Assembly: GCA_963784895.1 (NCBI GenBank)
Contig: CAWATM010000019.1
Location: forward strand, 48,563-112,562
Source: Gaiellasilicea sp963784895
GTDB taxonomy: Bacteria > Actinomycetota > Thermoleophilia > Gaiellales > Gaiellaceae
Length of the DNA: 64,000 nt
Reading direction: 5' to 3'
The notes beneath the pieces are model-generated. The model had not been told where the DNA came from and made no database searches. It worked only from the letters and a program-made list of their open reading frames with translations. Numbering within the stretch: the stretch's first letter is position 1; every line of letters starts with the position of its first letter. This document shows positions 16,367-25,768 of this stretch, one piece after another. The translations under genes and the position numbers were made by a program.

Positions 16367-16897
16367 ATGGACGTTCTCGTCTTAATCGACAAGCTCGACG
16401 ACCTCGTGCACAACGCGAAGGCCGTCCCCCTCACGGATCAGGTCCGGATCGACCGCGAGGAGATCTACGACATCCTGGATCAGATGCGCGCGACGATCCC
16501 CGAGGAGATCAAGCAGGCGCGCTGGATCGTCAAGGAGCGGCAGGAGATGCTGGCCGAGGCGAAGCGCGAGACCGACCGGATCCTCGGCGAGGCGCGCGAG
16601 CAGGCGGTGCGCGAGGCCTCGCAGACCGAGATCGTCAAGCTCGCCGAGCGGCAGGCGCAGGAGATCGTCGACGATGCCCGCCGACAGGCGCGCGAGACGC
16701 GGCTCGAGATCGAGGACTGGGCGGACGGGATCCTCTCGACGCTGGAGGTCAACCTGGACAAGTTCCTCTCGGCGGTGAAGCGCGGCCGCGAGCGGCTGCA
16801 TGAGCGCTCGCAGGAGTCGGTCGTCGCCGGTGTGGGCCCGCGCGACCCGCGTGACCTGAGCCCGCTCGAGCCCGAAGACGACACGTCCTACTTGTAG
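16367..16897 (+). CDS. DivIVA-type coiled-coil protein, SepIVA-like
   Basis: A 176-residue, highly charged, almost wholly helical protein. After a short start (MDVLVLIDKLDDLVHNAK) come long heptad-rich helices with many E, R, A and Q, then a proline-containing acidic tail. It also resembles the b subunit of ATP synthase. In mycobacteria, the DivIVA-domain division protein SepIVA sits beside the DUF177 gene and rnc. The same order here (this gene, DUF177, then rnc and smc) supports a septum or cell-envelope role. The sixth codon is TTA, which is rare in this genome. Confidence 0.75.
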   Translation: MDVLVLIDKLDDLVHNAKAVPLTDQVRIDREEIYDILDQMRATIPEEIKQARWIVKERQEMLAEAKRETDRILGEAREQAVREASQTEIVKLAERQAQEIVDDARRQARETRLEIEDWADGILSTLEVNLDKFLSAVKRGRERLHERSQESVVAGVGPRDPRDLSPLEPEDDTSYL

Positions 16898-16908
16898 CTC
16901 GCGCTGCC

Positions 16909-16949
16909 GACCGGCGACACCTGCGGCCGGCGGAGCCGGCCTCCGGCGT
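16909..16949 (+). repeat. Gene-end repeat, family B copy 2
   Basis: Begins 12 bases after the stop codon. The 26 bases 16924-16949 are identical to 33038-33063 behind rnhB and contain the palindrome GGCCGGC-GGA-GCCGGCC. The left part matches 8604-8625. Confidence 0.65.
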
Positions 16950-16974
16950 CGTGAGGGCGATCGACCCGACCCGT

Positions 16975-16980
16975 TACCCT
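16975..16980 (+). promoter_or_regulatory. -10 box TACCCT of the DUF177 gene
   Basis: Ends 6 bases before the ATG at 16987 and decides between that start and an upstream in-frame GTG. Confidence 0.55.
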
Positions 16981-16986
16981 CCGCCT

Positions 16987-17496
16987 ATGACCCGCTTCCC
17001 GCTCCGCCGCCTTCGACTCCGGCCGGGGGAGGAGCACCGCGACGCGGTCGCGATCGAGCTCGAGCCGTTCGACCTCGGCGGGCTGCGCTACCTGCCCGTG
17101 CCGCACGAGGTCGAGGCGGAGCTGACGGTCGCGCAGGCGACGACCGGCCTCGACATCCGCCTCGCCTTCGACGTCCGCCTTCACGGCCCGTGCATGCGGT
17201 GTCTCGCGGACGCGGTCGTCGACATCGCCGTCGACGCGCGCGAGTATCACGCGAACGAGCCCGGTGAGGCCGCCGAGCTCCGCAGCGAATACGTGGTCGA
17301 GGACCAGCTCGAGCTCTCGGCCTGGGCGCGCGACGTCATCGCGCTCGCGCTGCCGGACCAGATCCTGCATGCCCCCGACTGCGCCGGCCTCTGCCCGGTC
17401 TGCGGCAAGGACCTGAACGTCGAGCCGCACACGCACGCGGACGAGACCCCGGATCCGCGCTGGTCGGCGCTCGAAGAGCTCCGCGACCGGCTGTAG
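16987..17496 (+). CDS. YceD family protein (DUF177)
   Basis: A 169-residue DUF177 protein. In bacteria and chloroplasts the family is linked to 23S rRNA accumulation and is usually encoded just before rpmF. Two cysteine pairs are visible: CMRCL in the middle and CAGLCPVCGKDL near the C-terminus, where HAPDCAGLCPVCG is the family hallmark. The start was placed at the ATG 6 bases after a TACCCT box. rpmF follows after the ABC-F gene, so the usual yceD-rpmF-plsX order is kept with one insertion. Confidence 0.9.
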   Translation: MTRFPLRRLRLRPGEEHRDAVAIELEPFDLGGLRYLPVPHEVEAELTVAQATTGLDIRLAFDVRLHGPCMRCLADAVVDIAVDAREYHANEPGEAAELRSEYVVEDQLELSAWARDVIALALPDQILHAPDCAGLCPVCGKDLNVEPHTHADETPDPRWSALEELRDRL

Positions 17497-17613
17497 TACG
17501 CTTCGGGACGCGCTTTCGGGCGCACGCCATGACGGACTAGACGAGACCCAGACGTTCACCCCCGGCGCTCACACGCGCCCCGTCCTCGTTCCCGCGTCCT
17601 CTGGAGGCTCCGC
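17497..17613 (+). other. Leader region before the ABC-F gene
   Basis: This 117-base spacer contains a 3-codon frame (ATG at 17529, stop TAG at 17538-17540). Some ABC-F genes are controlled by small leader frames, but no paired terminator/antiterminator structure could be made out by eye. Confidence 0.25.
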
Positions 17614-19179
<1,566 letters not shown>

Positions 19180-19227
19180 GGACGGTTGGCGACCGAATCT
19201 CGCACGATCGCCGGCCGCCAACCGTCC
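19180..19227 (+). terminator. 12-bp inverted repeat between ABC-F and rpmF
   Basis: GGACGGTTGGCG (19180-19191) pairs perfectly with 19216-19227 around a 24-base loop. It starts at the base after the ABC-F stop and ends 3 bases before the rpmF -10 box. It could be a terminator or an operator. Confidence 0.5.
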
Positions 19228-19230
19228 CGC

Positions 19231-19236
19231 TATACT
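19231..19236 (+). promoter_or_regulatory. -10 box TATACT of rpmF
   Basis: A near-consensus -10 ending 12 bases before the ATG, so the transcript would have a short leader rather than none. No -35 is obvious. Confidence 0.55.
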
Positions 19237-19248
19237 CCGCAGCCGCTC

Positions 19249-19437
19249 ATGGCCGTCCCCAAGAAGAAAACCTCGAAGGCCCGTCGCGACAAGCGCCGCG
19301 CGCAGCACGGCATCGAGGCGCCGCGCGTCAACATCTGCCCGACCTGCCATCAGCCCAAGCGGCCGCACCGCGTTTGCCCGACGTGCCACACGTACAAGGG
19401 CCGCGAGATCGAGCCGCTCCGCACGCCCGCTCCGTAG
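19249..19437 (+). CDS. rpmF: Ribosomal protein bL32
   Basis: 62-residue large-subunit protein with the canonical start MAVPKKKTSKARRDKRRA and two CxxC zinc pairs at residues 30-33 and 43-46. The ATG at 19249 is preferred over an upstream in-frame TTG because it begins the conserved sequence. It lies immediately before plsX, the usual order in bacteria. Confidence 0.97.
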   Translation: MAVPKKKTSKARRDKRRAQHGIEAPRVNICPTCHQPKRPHRVCPTCHTYKGREIEPLRTPAP

Positions 19438-19520
19438 CGCTGCTAGCCCGCCGGGGCGACGAGACTCGCGCTCGGGCGATAGACCGCTCGACGACGCCGT
19501 GTGCGTCGAAGCCGAAGAGG

Positions 19521-19544
19521 ACGGGGCGGCCTCCGCGGCCCCGT
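19521..19544 (+). terminator. Hairpin between rpmF and plsX
   Basis: ACGGGGC (19521-19527) pairs with GCCCCGT (19538-19544), with a 10-base loop. A few pyrimidines follow (CGCTTCT). Confidence 0.5.
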
Positions 19545-19550
19545 CGCTTC

Positions 19551-19556
19551 TAAGCT
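19551..19556 (+). promoter_or_regulatory. -10 box TAAGCT of plsX
   Basis: Ends 7 bases before the GTG at 19564 and supports that start over an upstream in-frame GTG. Confidence 0.55.
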
Positions 19557-19563
19557 TCGATCC

Positions 19564-20550
19564 GTGAAGCGCTCGAGGACAATTGCCGTCGACGCGATGG
19601 GAGGCGATCGAGAGCCGGCAGAGGTGGTGGCCGGCGCACTGGACGCGGCCGCCGACGGAATCGGCGTGACCCTCTTCGGCCCGGCCGGCCTCGACACGCA
19701 GGGCCTGCCGCTCGTCGAGACGACGGAGACGATCGAGATGCACGAAAAGGCCGCCGAGGCGGTGCGGAGCAAGCCCGACTCCTCGCTCGTCGCCGCCCAT
19801 GTCGCCGTCGCCGAGGGTCGCGCAGACGCGGTCGTCTCGGCCGGGAACACGGGCGCGATGCTCGCGGCCGGCCTGCTCCACCTGCGCCGGATCCAGGGCG
19901 TGCTGCGGCCGGCGATCGCCGTGCCGATCCCGACGAAGAAGGGGCCGTCCGTGCTCCTCGACGCCGGCGCGAACGCGGACGCGCGGCCGGAGCACCTGCT
20001 CCAGTTCGCGCACATGGGCGCGATCTTCGCCCACGAGATCCTCGACATCGCCCGTCCCGAGGTACGTCTGCTGTCGATCGGCGAGGAGCCCGAGAAGGGC
20101 AACCAGCTGACGCTCGACGCCCATGCGCTCCTCGCTGCGAGCGAGCTCGGGTTCGCCGGCAACGCCGAGAGCCGCGACCTACTCGCGGGTGCAGCCGACG
20201 TCGTCGTCTGCGACGGCTTCACCGGGAACGTGGCGCTGAAGCTGCTCGAGGGGACGATCAAGACGGTGCTCGACGCGCTGCGCGCGGAGATCGTCGCGAC
20301 ACCGCGTGGCAAGTTGGGCGGCGTGCTGATCCGGCCGGCTGCTCGGCGGCTCCGTGCCCAGCTCGATCCGGAGACGTACGGCGGCGCCTACCTGCTCGGG
20401 CTCCGCGGTCTTTCCGTGATCGCGCACGGCAACTCCTCGCGCCGCGCGATCTCGAACGCGATCCACCTCGCCGCGCGCGGCGTCGAGCACGACGTCGTCG
20501 GCCGTCTCGCCGCCCGTATGCCGGAGCGTCGTACGCCGGCGGCTGTATGA
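19564..20550 (+). CDS. plsX: Phosphate acyltransferase PlsX
   Basis: Converts acyl-ACP and phosphate into acyl-phosphate, the donor used by PlsY in phospholipid synthesis. Family motifs are IAVDAMGGDREPAEVV at the N-terminus, VSAGNTGAMLA, NADARPEHLLQFA, EEPEKGNQLT and VCDGFTGNVALKLLEG. It has 328 residues. The adjacent acpP encodes its substrate carrier. The FakA-like/DegV pair 9 kb upstream would make the same product from free fatty acids. Confidence 0.96.
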   Translation: MKRSRTIAVDAMGGDREPAEVVAGALDAAADGIGVTLFGPAGLDTQGLPLVETTETIEMHEKAAEAVRSKPDSSLVAAHVAVAEGRADAVVSAGNTGAMLAAGLLHLRRIQGVLRPAIAVPIPTKKGPSVLLDAGANADARPEHLLQFAHMGAIFAHEILDIARPEVRLLSIGEEPEKGNQLTLDAHALLAASELGFAGNAESRDLLAGAADVVVCDGFTGNVALKLLEGTIKTVLDALRAEIVATPRGKLGGVLIRPAARRLRAQLDPETYGGAYLLGLRGLSVIAHGNSSRRAISNAIHLAARGVEHDVVGRLAARMPERRTPAAV

Positions 20551-20551
20551 T
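20546..20551 (+). promoter_or_regulatory. -10 box TATGAT upstream of acpP
   Basis: Overlaps the plsX stop codon. Transcription from here would give acpP a leader of about 35 bases containing the AAGGAG ribosome site at 20582-20587. Confidence 0.5.
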
Positions 20552-20592
20552 CGGGCGCGCTCAAGCCCTGACCACACCAGCAAGGAGTCGAT

Positions 20593-20838
20593 TTGGCAGC
20601 GTCGCGTGAAGAAGTCTTCGAGCGGGTCAAGGAAGTCCTGACGGAGCAGCTCGGAGTCGAGGAGACGGAGATCAACGAGGAGGCGTCGTTCCAGGAGGAC
20701 CTGGACGCGGACTCGCTCGATCTCGTCGAGCTGATCATGGAGCTCGAGGACCAGTTCGGGATCAAGATCTCGGACGAGGACGCCCAGAAGATCACGACCG
20801 TGGGCCAGGCCGTCGACTACGTCTCCACGCACCAATAG
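20593..20838 (+). CDS. acpP: Acyl carrier protein
   Basis: 81-residue acidic four-helix protein that carries acyl chains on phosphopantetheine attached to the Ser of DLDADSLDLVELIMELED. The TTG start is set by AAGGAG 5 bases upstream, one of the clearest ribosome sites in the window. It follows plsX and precedes rnc, a common order in bacteria. Confidence 0.96.
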   Translation: MAASREEVFERVKEVLTEQLGVEETEINEEASFQEDLDADSLDLVELIMELEDQFGIKISDEDAQKITTVGQAVDYVSTHQ

Positions 20839-20842
20839 CGGC

Positions 20843-21529
20843 ACGAGCCCGACCGGCGACTCGACCCAGCTCGGCCGTCTGATCGACGCGCTGCCGCGCG
20901 AGCGGATCGAGCACGTCTTCACACATACGTCCTGGGCCCCGGACCGCGCGTCCTCGTACGAGCGCCTGGAGTTTCTCGGCGACAGCGTGCTCGAGCTGGC
21001 GATCGCGAAGGAGCTGTACGACCGCTACCCGGAGGCGTCCGAGGGCCGGCTCGCGAAGATCCGGTCGCACGTCGTCTCGCGCCAGAGCTGCGCCGCCGTC
21101 GCCCGTGAGCTGCAGCTGGGCGAGCGGCTGTCCGACGCCGCGGGCTCGAGCCTCGCCCCGGAGGAGCTGTCCCGCATCGTCAAGAGCCGGAACGTGACCG
21201 CGGCGCTGCTCGAGGCGGCGATCGCCGCGCTCTACCTCGAGCACGGCTACGAGCCGATCGCGCCGGCGATCGTCGCCGCCTTCTCGGACCGGATCGAGTA
21301 CGCACGGACGACGCACGTCGACCACAAGACCGAGCTCCAGGAGGCTCTGGCGAAGACCGGTCGCACTGTCAGCTACGTCGTCGTCGACGTCGACGGGCCG
21401 GCCCACGACCGCCACTTTTCCTGCGCGGCTCAGATCGACGGCGAGGAGCTCGGGGCCGGGACCGGCCGGACGAAGAAGGAAGCCGAGCAGGAAGCCGCCA
21501 AGCAGGCGCTGGCCGCCATCGGGGCCTGA
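20843..21529 (+). CDS. rnc: Ribonuclease III; start codon unclear
   Basis: Cuts double-stranded RNA in rRNA maturation. The catalytic signature ERLEFLGDSVLELAIAKELY, the second acidic site region LLEAAIAALYLEHGYE, and a C-terminal dsRNA-binding domain (KTELQEALAKTGRTVSYVV to KKEAEQEAAKQALAAIG) are all intact. In this frame no ATG, GTG or TTG occurs between a stop at 20732-20734 and the GTG at 20987, which lies inside the catalytic motif. The start given is ACG at 20843 (reading ACG-AGC, possibly a mutated ATG); CTG at 20879 is an alternative. The true start needs protein data. Confidence 0.85.
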   Translation, partial: TSPTGDSTQLGRLIDALPRERIEHVFTHTSWAPDRASSYERLEFLGDSVLELAIAKELYDRYPEASEGRLAKIRSHVVSRQSCAAVARELQLGERLSDAAGSSLAPEELSRIVKSRNVTAALLEAAIAALYLEHGYEPIAPAIVAAFSDRIEYARTTHVDHKTELQEALAKTGRTVSYVVVDVDGPAHDRHFSCAAQIDGEELGAGTGRTKKEAEQEAAKQALAAIGA

Positions 21530-21779
21530 ACCTCATCCTTTTGGATGACGCGGAATCGGCCTTGCGACCGATGCCAACTGGCACTGGACCGGGCAAGGTC
21601 CGATCTGCATCGAGGAACGGCTGAGGGAGAGCACGCCCGCCGGATCAATGGCGTGGGGGCGCCACCGGTGGCGGCTCGCCCAAGAGACGACGGTATGAAG
21701 CCTGCGTGACGAGGTGAGGCGGCCCTTGACTCGTCATGCGGGCGCCGTCGGCTCCGGCAGCGTTGTCCGCGCCGCTCGC
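21530..21779. other. Non-coding spacer with several palindromes upstream of smc
   Basis: About 260 bases without a convincing gene. It holds a 6-bp stem with TTTT loop just after rnc (21533-21548), a perfect 14-bp palindrome CGCCACCGGTGGCG (21660-21673), and arms GCGTGACGAG (21704-21713) and CTCGTCATGC (21730-21739) matching at 9 of 10 positions. The first is a likely terminator; the others are possible protein-binding sites for smc control. Confidence 0.45.
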
Positions 21780-21785
21780 TAGCCT
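21780..21785 (+). promoter_or_regulatory. -10 box TAGCCT of smc
   Basis: Ends 7 bases before the GTG at 21793. This supports that start over the in-frame ATG at 21736, whose extra residues look unconserved. Confidence 0.6.
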
Positions 21786-21792
21786 CTCGCCC

Positions 21793-24700
21793 GTGCATCT
21801 GCGCTCTCTCCGCCTGCGCGGCTTCAAGTCGTTTCCGGACACGCTGGAGCTGAAGCTCGAGCCCGGCGTCGCCGTCGTCGTCGGCCCGAACGGGTCCGGC
21901 AAGTCGAACGTCGCCGACGCGATCGTCTGGGCGGCGGGCTCGCTGACGCCGTCCGAGCTGCGCGCCGAGAAACCCGACGACGTCCTCTTCAACGGCGCCG
22001 AGGGGCGGACCGCAGCCGAGAGCTGCGAGGTCGAGCTCGTGTTCGACAACGAGAGCGGCGGCTTCGGCGAGCTCGACTTCTCCGAGGTCTCGATCGCCCG
22101 CCGGCTGCACCGGGGCGGTGAGGGCCAGTACCTCGTCAACAAGGCCCAGGTGCGCCGCACAGACCTCGTCGAGCTGCTCGCCGACGTCGGGCTCGGCGGC
22201 TCCATGCACTCGATCGTGAGCCAGGGCAAGGTCGAGGCGGTGCTCGCCTCGAAGCCGGGAGAGCGGCGCGAGCTCGTCGAGGAGGCGGCCGGGCTCGGCA
22301 AGTTCAAGCGGCGGCAGCACCGCGCCGAGCTGAAGCTGAACCGGGTCGGGATCCAGGTCGAGCGTGCACGCGACGTCGAGGCCGAGGTGCGGAAGCGGCT
22401 GCGGCCGCTGGCGCTGCAGGCGACCGCAGCCGAGCGCGCGGAGAAGCTCGCCGAGGAGATCGCGAGGCTTCGCGCGCGAATCGCCCAGCTCGACCTCGCC
22501 GCGGCGGACGCTCGCCGCGAGGCTGCCGAGGAGCGAAAGGCGGCGGCCGCGCTCGGGCGTCGGAGGGCGCAGGAGAAGCTGACGGCGCTGCTCGCCGAGC
22601 GTCACGCCGCCGAGGAGGAGCTCGCCGACGCAGCCGGCAGGCGCGAGACCGCGATCAAGGCGCTCTACCGGTTACAGGGCGCGACCGAGCGGATCGCGCT
22701 GCGACAGGAAGGCGTGCAGGGACTGCTGTCGGGTCTGCGCGCCGACGTTGGTGCGGCCGAGGCGGCAGCGAGCGAGGTCACAGACGAATCGGCGAGGGAG
22801 CTCGAGCGGGCGACGGCCGACGCGACAGCGGCTGCGCGCGCGGCTGCGGCTGCCGGGGGCGCCGCGGCGGAGCGCGCACGGGCGGCCCAGGAGCGGCTCG
22901 CGTCCCTCGAGCGCGCCGCGGCCGCGCGCGCCGAGGAGCGGCTCGAGCTGCTGCGCCGCGAGCGGCAGACGCTCGAGGCCGAGCTGGCCGACGCGGCCGG
23001 TGGCCGTGAGGGCGCGACCGCGGCCCTGTACCGCCTCGGCACCGCGCGCGAGCGGATCGCGATGCGGGCCGAGTCCGTCTCGGCGCTCAGGGAGCGGATT
23101 CGCGTCGAGCTCGCCGAGTCGGAGGCGGCCGCCCTGCGTCCTGGCCCGTCGCCGGCCGAGCTCGAGGCTGCGGCCAACGAGGGAACGGCCGCGGCCCGCG
23201 CCGCATTGCACGCCCGCGACGACCTGGCCGAGCGCGCCGCGATCGCGAAGGAACGGCTCGCCGCGCTCGAGCGCTCGCTCGCCGAGCGCGAGGGGATCCC
23301 ACCCGCCGCGCGGATGCTCGCCGACGAGGGCGCCGAGCTGGCGTTGTCGCTGCTCGACGTCGCTCCCGGCACGGAGCGGGCCGTGGCCGCCGCGCTCGGC
23401 CGGGGAGCGTCGGCCGTCGTCGCAGAGGATCCGGCCGCGGGCCTGACGCTGCTCCAGCGCGCCCGGGACGCCGGCCTCGGCAGCCTCGCCGTCCTCGTCG
23501 GCAAGCGGCCCGCTGAACGCGTCGCGGAGCTGCCCGTCGTCCCGCTCGACGAGCTTCTGTCCGCCACGGTCGCGTCCGTGACCGCCGAGGGCTTCGGCTA
23601 CGACCCGCAACGCGGCGAGCTCTGGTTCGCGGGGGAGGCCGCCGAGGCGGTCCTGCTCGAGCTCGAGACGCGGCGGCGGGAGCTGGCCGCCGAGGTCGAG
23701 GAGCTGCAGGCGCAGGCGAACGTCGCCGAGACGGCGGTCGCGCAGGCCGCCGAGCTCGCACAGCAGGCGGAGGCCGCATACGCACAGGTCGCCCATCTCC
23801 GCAGCGCGCGCGCGGCCGATCCGGCCGTGCTCCGCCGGCTCGCGTCCGGCTCCGACCGCCTCGACGAGGCGCTGCTGGCAGCCGTCGCTGTCGCGGCCCG
23901 CCTCGAGCAGCCGCTGCGTGCGCGCGCGGACGCGGGGACGCAGCGGGCGGGAGAGCTCGCCGCGGACCTCGCGCGCGTCGGGGCGCTCGAGCACGAGGCG
24001 CGCGCGACCTCGACGACGGCGAACGAGCGCGCCGGAGCGGCAGAGCTGACTCGTGTCCGTCTCGGCGGCGAGGGCCAGATCCGCCTGCTGCAGGTCGAGG
24101 AATCGGAACGCGAGACAGTGGAGCGAGAGGCCCGGGAGCTGACCGAGGAGGCGGAGCGGCTCGCCGCCACCGCCGCCGAGGCGGGCGAGGCGGCTCGCGA
24201 CGCCGCAGCGGCCCAGGCCGCGACCGGTGCACGCCGTGCCGCCGCGCGCGATGTCGACCTGCTCCGGCGGATTCTGGTCGGTGGCGAACGCCTCGCCGAC
24301 GCGCTCGCTGCAGCCGCCGACGCCGCCGGCCGCTTCGAGGCTCCGCTCCGAGCACGCGTCGACGCGGGCGCCTCACGGACGGGCGAGCTCGGCACGGCGC
24401 TCCGGGATCTCGGTGCCGCCGAGGTCGAGCTGCGCCGGGGCGCAGAGGAGGCGGCCCAGCGCTCGACCGAGATCGAGATCGAGTTGACCCGGATCGAGGC
24501 CGAGGCCGCCGACGCGCGCCGCCGGCTCGACGAAGCCGCGGCCGAGCCCGCCGAGGGCGAGGACCGCGACGAGCTCGCCGCCCGCGCCGAGCGCCTCGAG
24601 ACGCGGCGGATCCAGCTCGGCCAGGTGAACCCGCTCGCGAAGGAGGAGTACGAGGCGGAAAAGGAGCGGCTCGCCGAGCTCGAGACCCAGCGCGAGGATC

Positions 24701-25239
24701 TCGAGCAGAGCCTGAAGGAGCTCGCCGACCTGCGCGACGAGCTCGCCGCGACCGTCGAGCGCCGCTTCGCCGACACCTATGCGGCCGTCGCCGAGCACTT
24801 CGAGGAGGTCGCGTCGACGCTGTTCCCGGGCGGCGAGGGCAGGCTCCGTCTCGTTGAGCCTGATGAGGAGGGCGGCGAGACCGGGGTGGAGGTCGAGCTG
24901 CGCCCGGCGGGCAAGAAGATCACGCGCCTCGGGATGCTCTCGGGCGGCGAGAAAGCGCTCGGCGCGATCTCGTTCCTGTTCGCGCTCTTCCTCGCGAAAC
25001 CGTGCCCGTTCTACCTCCTCGACGAGGTCGAAGCCGCTCTGGACGACGCCAACATCGGCCGCTTCGTCGAGCTGCTGCGCCGCTACGCCGACCGCGCCCA
25101 GTTCGTCGTGATCACGCACCAGAAGCGGACGATGGAAGCCGCCGACGTGCTCTACGGGGTCACGATGGGCGGCGACGGCATCAGCCAGGTCGTCTCGCGC
25201 CGGCTTCCGCGTGAGGACGCCGCCGCGCTGGCGTCCTAG
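21793..25239 (+). CDS. smc: SMC chromosome condensation ATPase
   Basis: Forms the condensin ring with ScpA/ScpB. 1148 residues: N-terminal ATPase lobe (HLRSLRLRGFKSF, Walker A GPNGSGKSN), coiled-coil arm, hinge around residues 501-615 (GIPPAARMLADEG onward), returning arm, and C-terminal lobe with signature LSGGEKALG at about 1050 and Walker B YLLDEVEAALDD. Both arms contain internal repeats. The outgoing arm repeats an ELADAAG...ALYRL...ERIA unit at a 121-residue offset (about 277 and 398). The returning arm repeats an LRR...RL..AL...PLRAR.DAG unit at a 144-residue offset (679 and 823). A TTA codon lies at 22672. ftsY follows beyond a small convergent gene. Confidence 0.96.
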   Translation: MHLRSLRLRGFKSFPDTLELKLEPGVAVVVGPNGSGKSNVADAIVWAAGSLTPSELRAEKPDDVLFNGAEGRTAAESCEVELVFDNESGGFGELDFSEVSIARRLHRGGEGQYLVNKAQVRRTDLVELLADVGLGGSMHSIVSQGKVEAVLASKPGERRELVEEAAGLGKFKRRQHRAELKLNRVGIQVERARDVEAEVRKRLRPLALQATAAERAEKLAEEIARLRARIAQLDLAAADARREAAEERKAAAALGRRRAQEKLTALLAERHAAEEELADAAGRRETAIKALYRLQGATERIALRQEGVQGLLSGLRADVGAAEAAASEVTDESARELERATADATAAARAAAAAGGAAAERARAAQERLASLERAAAARAEERLELLRRERQTLEAELADAAGGREGATAALYRLGTARERIAMRAESVSALRERIRVELAESEAAALRPGPSPAELEAAANEGTAAARAALHARDDLAERAAIAKERLAALERSLAEREGIPPAARMLADEGAELALSLLDVAPGTERAVAAALGRGASAVVAEDPAAGLTLLQRARDAGLGSLAVLVGKRPAERVAELPVVPLDELLSATVASVTAEGFGYDPQRGELWFAGEAAEAVLLELETRRRELAAEVEELQAQANVAETAVAQAAELAQQAEAAYAQVAHLRSARAADPAVLRRLASGSDRLDEALLAAVAVAARLEQPLRARADAGTQRAGELAADLARVGALEHEARATSTTANERAGAAELTRVRLGGEGQIRLLQVEESERETVEREARELTEEAERLAATAAEAGEAARDAAAAQAATGARRAAARDVDLLRRILVGGERLADALAAAADAAGRFEAPLRARVDAGASRTGELGTALRDLGAAEVELRRGAEEAAQRSTEIEIELTRIEAEAADARRRLDEAAAEPAEGEDRDELAARAERLETRRIQLGQVNPLAKEEYEAEKERLAELETQREDLEQSLKELADLRDELAATVERRFADTYAAVAEHFEEVASTLFPGGEGRLRLVEPDEEGGETGVEVELRPAGKKITRLGMLSGGEKALGAISFLFALFLAKPCPFYLLDEVEAALDDANIGRFVELLRRYADRAQFVVITHQKRTMEAADVLYGVTMGGDGISQVVSRRLPREDAAALAS

Positions 25240-25278
25240 GTCGCAGGGCAAAGCTCCTCGGAGCCGCGTTGATCTCGT

Positions 25279-25304
25279 GGCGCCGTGCTCAGTGCGGCGG
25301 CGCC
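25279..25304. terminator. Bidirectional hairpin between smc and the MmcQ-like gene
   Basis: GGCGCCG (25279-25285) pairs with CGGCGCC (25298-25304), with a 12-base loop, in the gap between two convergent genes. Confidence 0.5.
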
Positions 25305-25310
25305 GATGCT

Positions 25311-25655
25311 CTAGTCGAAGGAGTGCTGAGCGGCCAGCCGCTTCGGCGCCTGGATCAGCCACGCGTCGATCAGCCGCTCGCGCACCTCGTCCTCGTCGAT
25401 GTGCTCGAGCCAGATCAGCAGGAACGCGGGCGACGCCTCGAAGTGCGGCGTCAGCCGGTAGGCGTCCGGGTTCGACGCGACGAGCAGCGGCCGCTCCTCG
25501 CGGTCGCATCGCGTCCACATCGCACCCTCGTGCCGCGTCGAGAGCCCGGCGAACTTCTTCCCGCGGACGGCGAACGACGGCTTGCCCCACGAGGTCGTCT
25601 CCTCGATCTCGGGCAGTTCCCGCGCAATCTCCGCCACCCGCTGCCACGTGACCAT
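25311..25655 (-). CDS. MmcQ/YjbR family protein (DUF419)
   Basis: 114-residue protein of the CyaY-like MmcQ/YjbR fold. Typical features are the opening WQRVAEIARELPEIEETTSWGKPSFAVRGKKFA, a central RCDREERPLLVASNPDAYRLTPHFE, and the C-terminal LIDAWLIQAPKRLAAQH. Members are thought to bind DNA or act as small regulators, but no function is established. It is transcribed towards smc and divergently from ftsY, with a matched inverted repeat between the two promoters. Confidence 0.87.
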   Translation of the reverse strand: MVTWQRVAEIARELPEIEETTSWGKPSFAVRGKKFAGLSTRHEGAMWTRCDREERPLLVASNPDAYRLTPHFEASPAFLLIWLEHIDEDEVRERLIDAWLIQAPKRLAAQHSFD

Positions 25656-25661
25656 GCGCTG

Positions 25662-25667
25662 AGGCTA
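25662..25667 (-). promoter_or_regulatory. -10 box TAGCCT of the MmcQ-like gene
   Basis: On the minus strand TAGCCT ends 6 bases before the ATG (25655). Its upstream edge overlaps one arm of the inverted repeat at 25667-25682. Confidence 0.55.
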
Positions 25668-25768
25668 GATGATGGAGCGCACTAGATCGCTCGGATCCGG
25701 CGTGCCGGGAGCGCCCCAGACACACCAGGTCACGTCGGAGCCACGCGAGATGGTGCGATCCATCATCT
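25667..25768. promoter_or_regulatory. Inverted repeat spanning the mmcQ-like/ftsY divergent promoters
   Basis: Arms 25667-25682 and 25753-25768 match at 15 of 16 positions as an inverted repeat, 70 bases apart. Each arm runs into the -10 box of the gene it faces, so both promoters carry the same sequence GTGCG(C/A)TCCATCATCTA. A shared regulator or a duplicated promoter would explain this. Confidence 0.6.

Noticed and set aside
17529..17540. Three-codon leader peptide controlling the ABC-F gene
   Set aside because: Such a short frame is expected by chance, and no alternative hairpins supporting attenuation were found. It is mentioned only in the leader description.
20593..21529. ACP-RNase III fusion by +1 frameshifting at the acpP stop
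   Set aside because: The shift would join the frames at CAA-TAG, but no slippery sequence or stimulating structure is seen, and the two proteins are normally separate. A non-standard or miscalled start is simpler.
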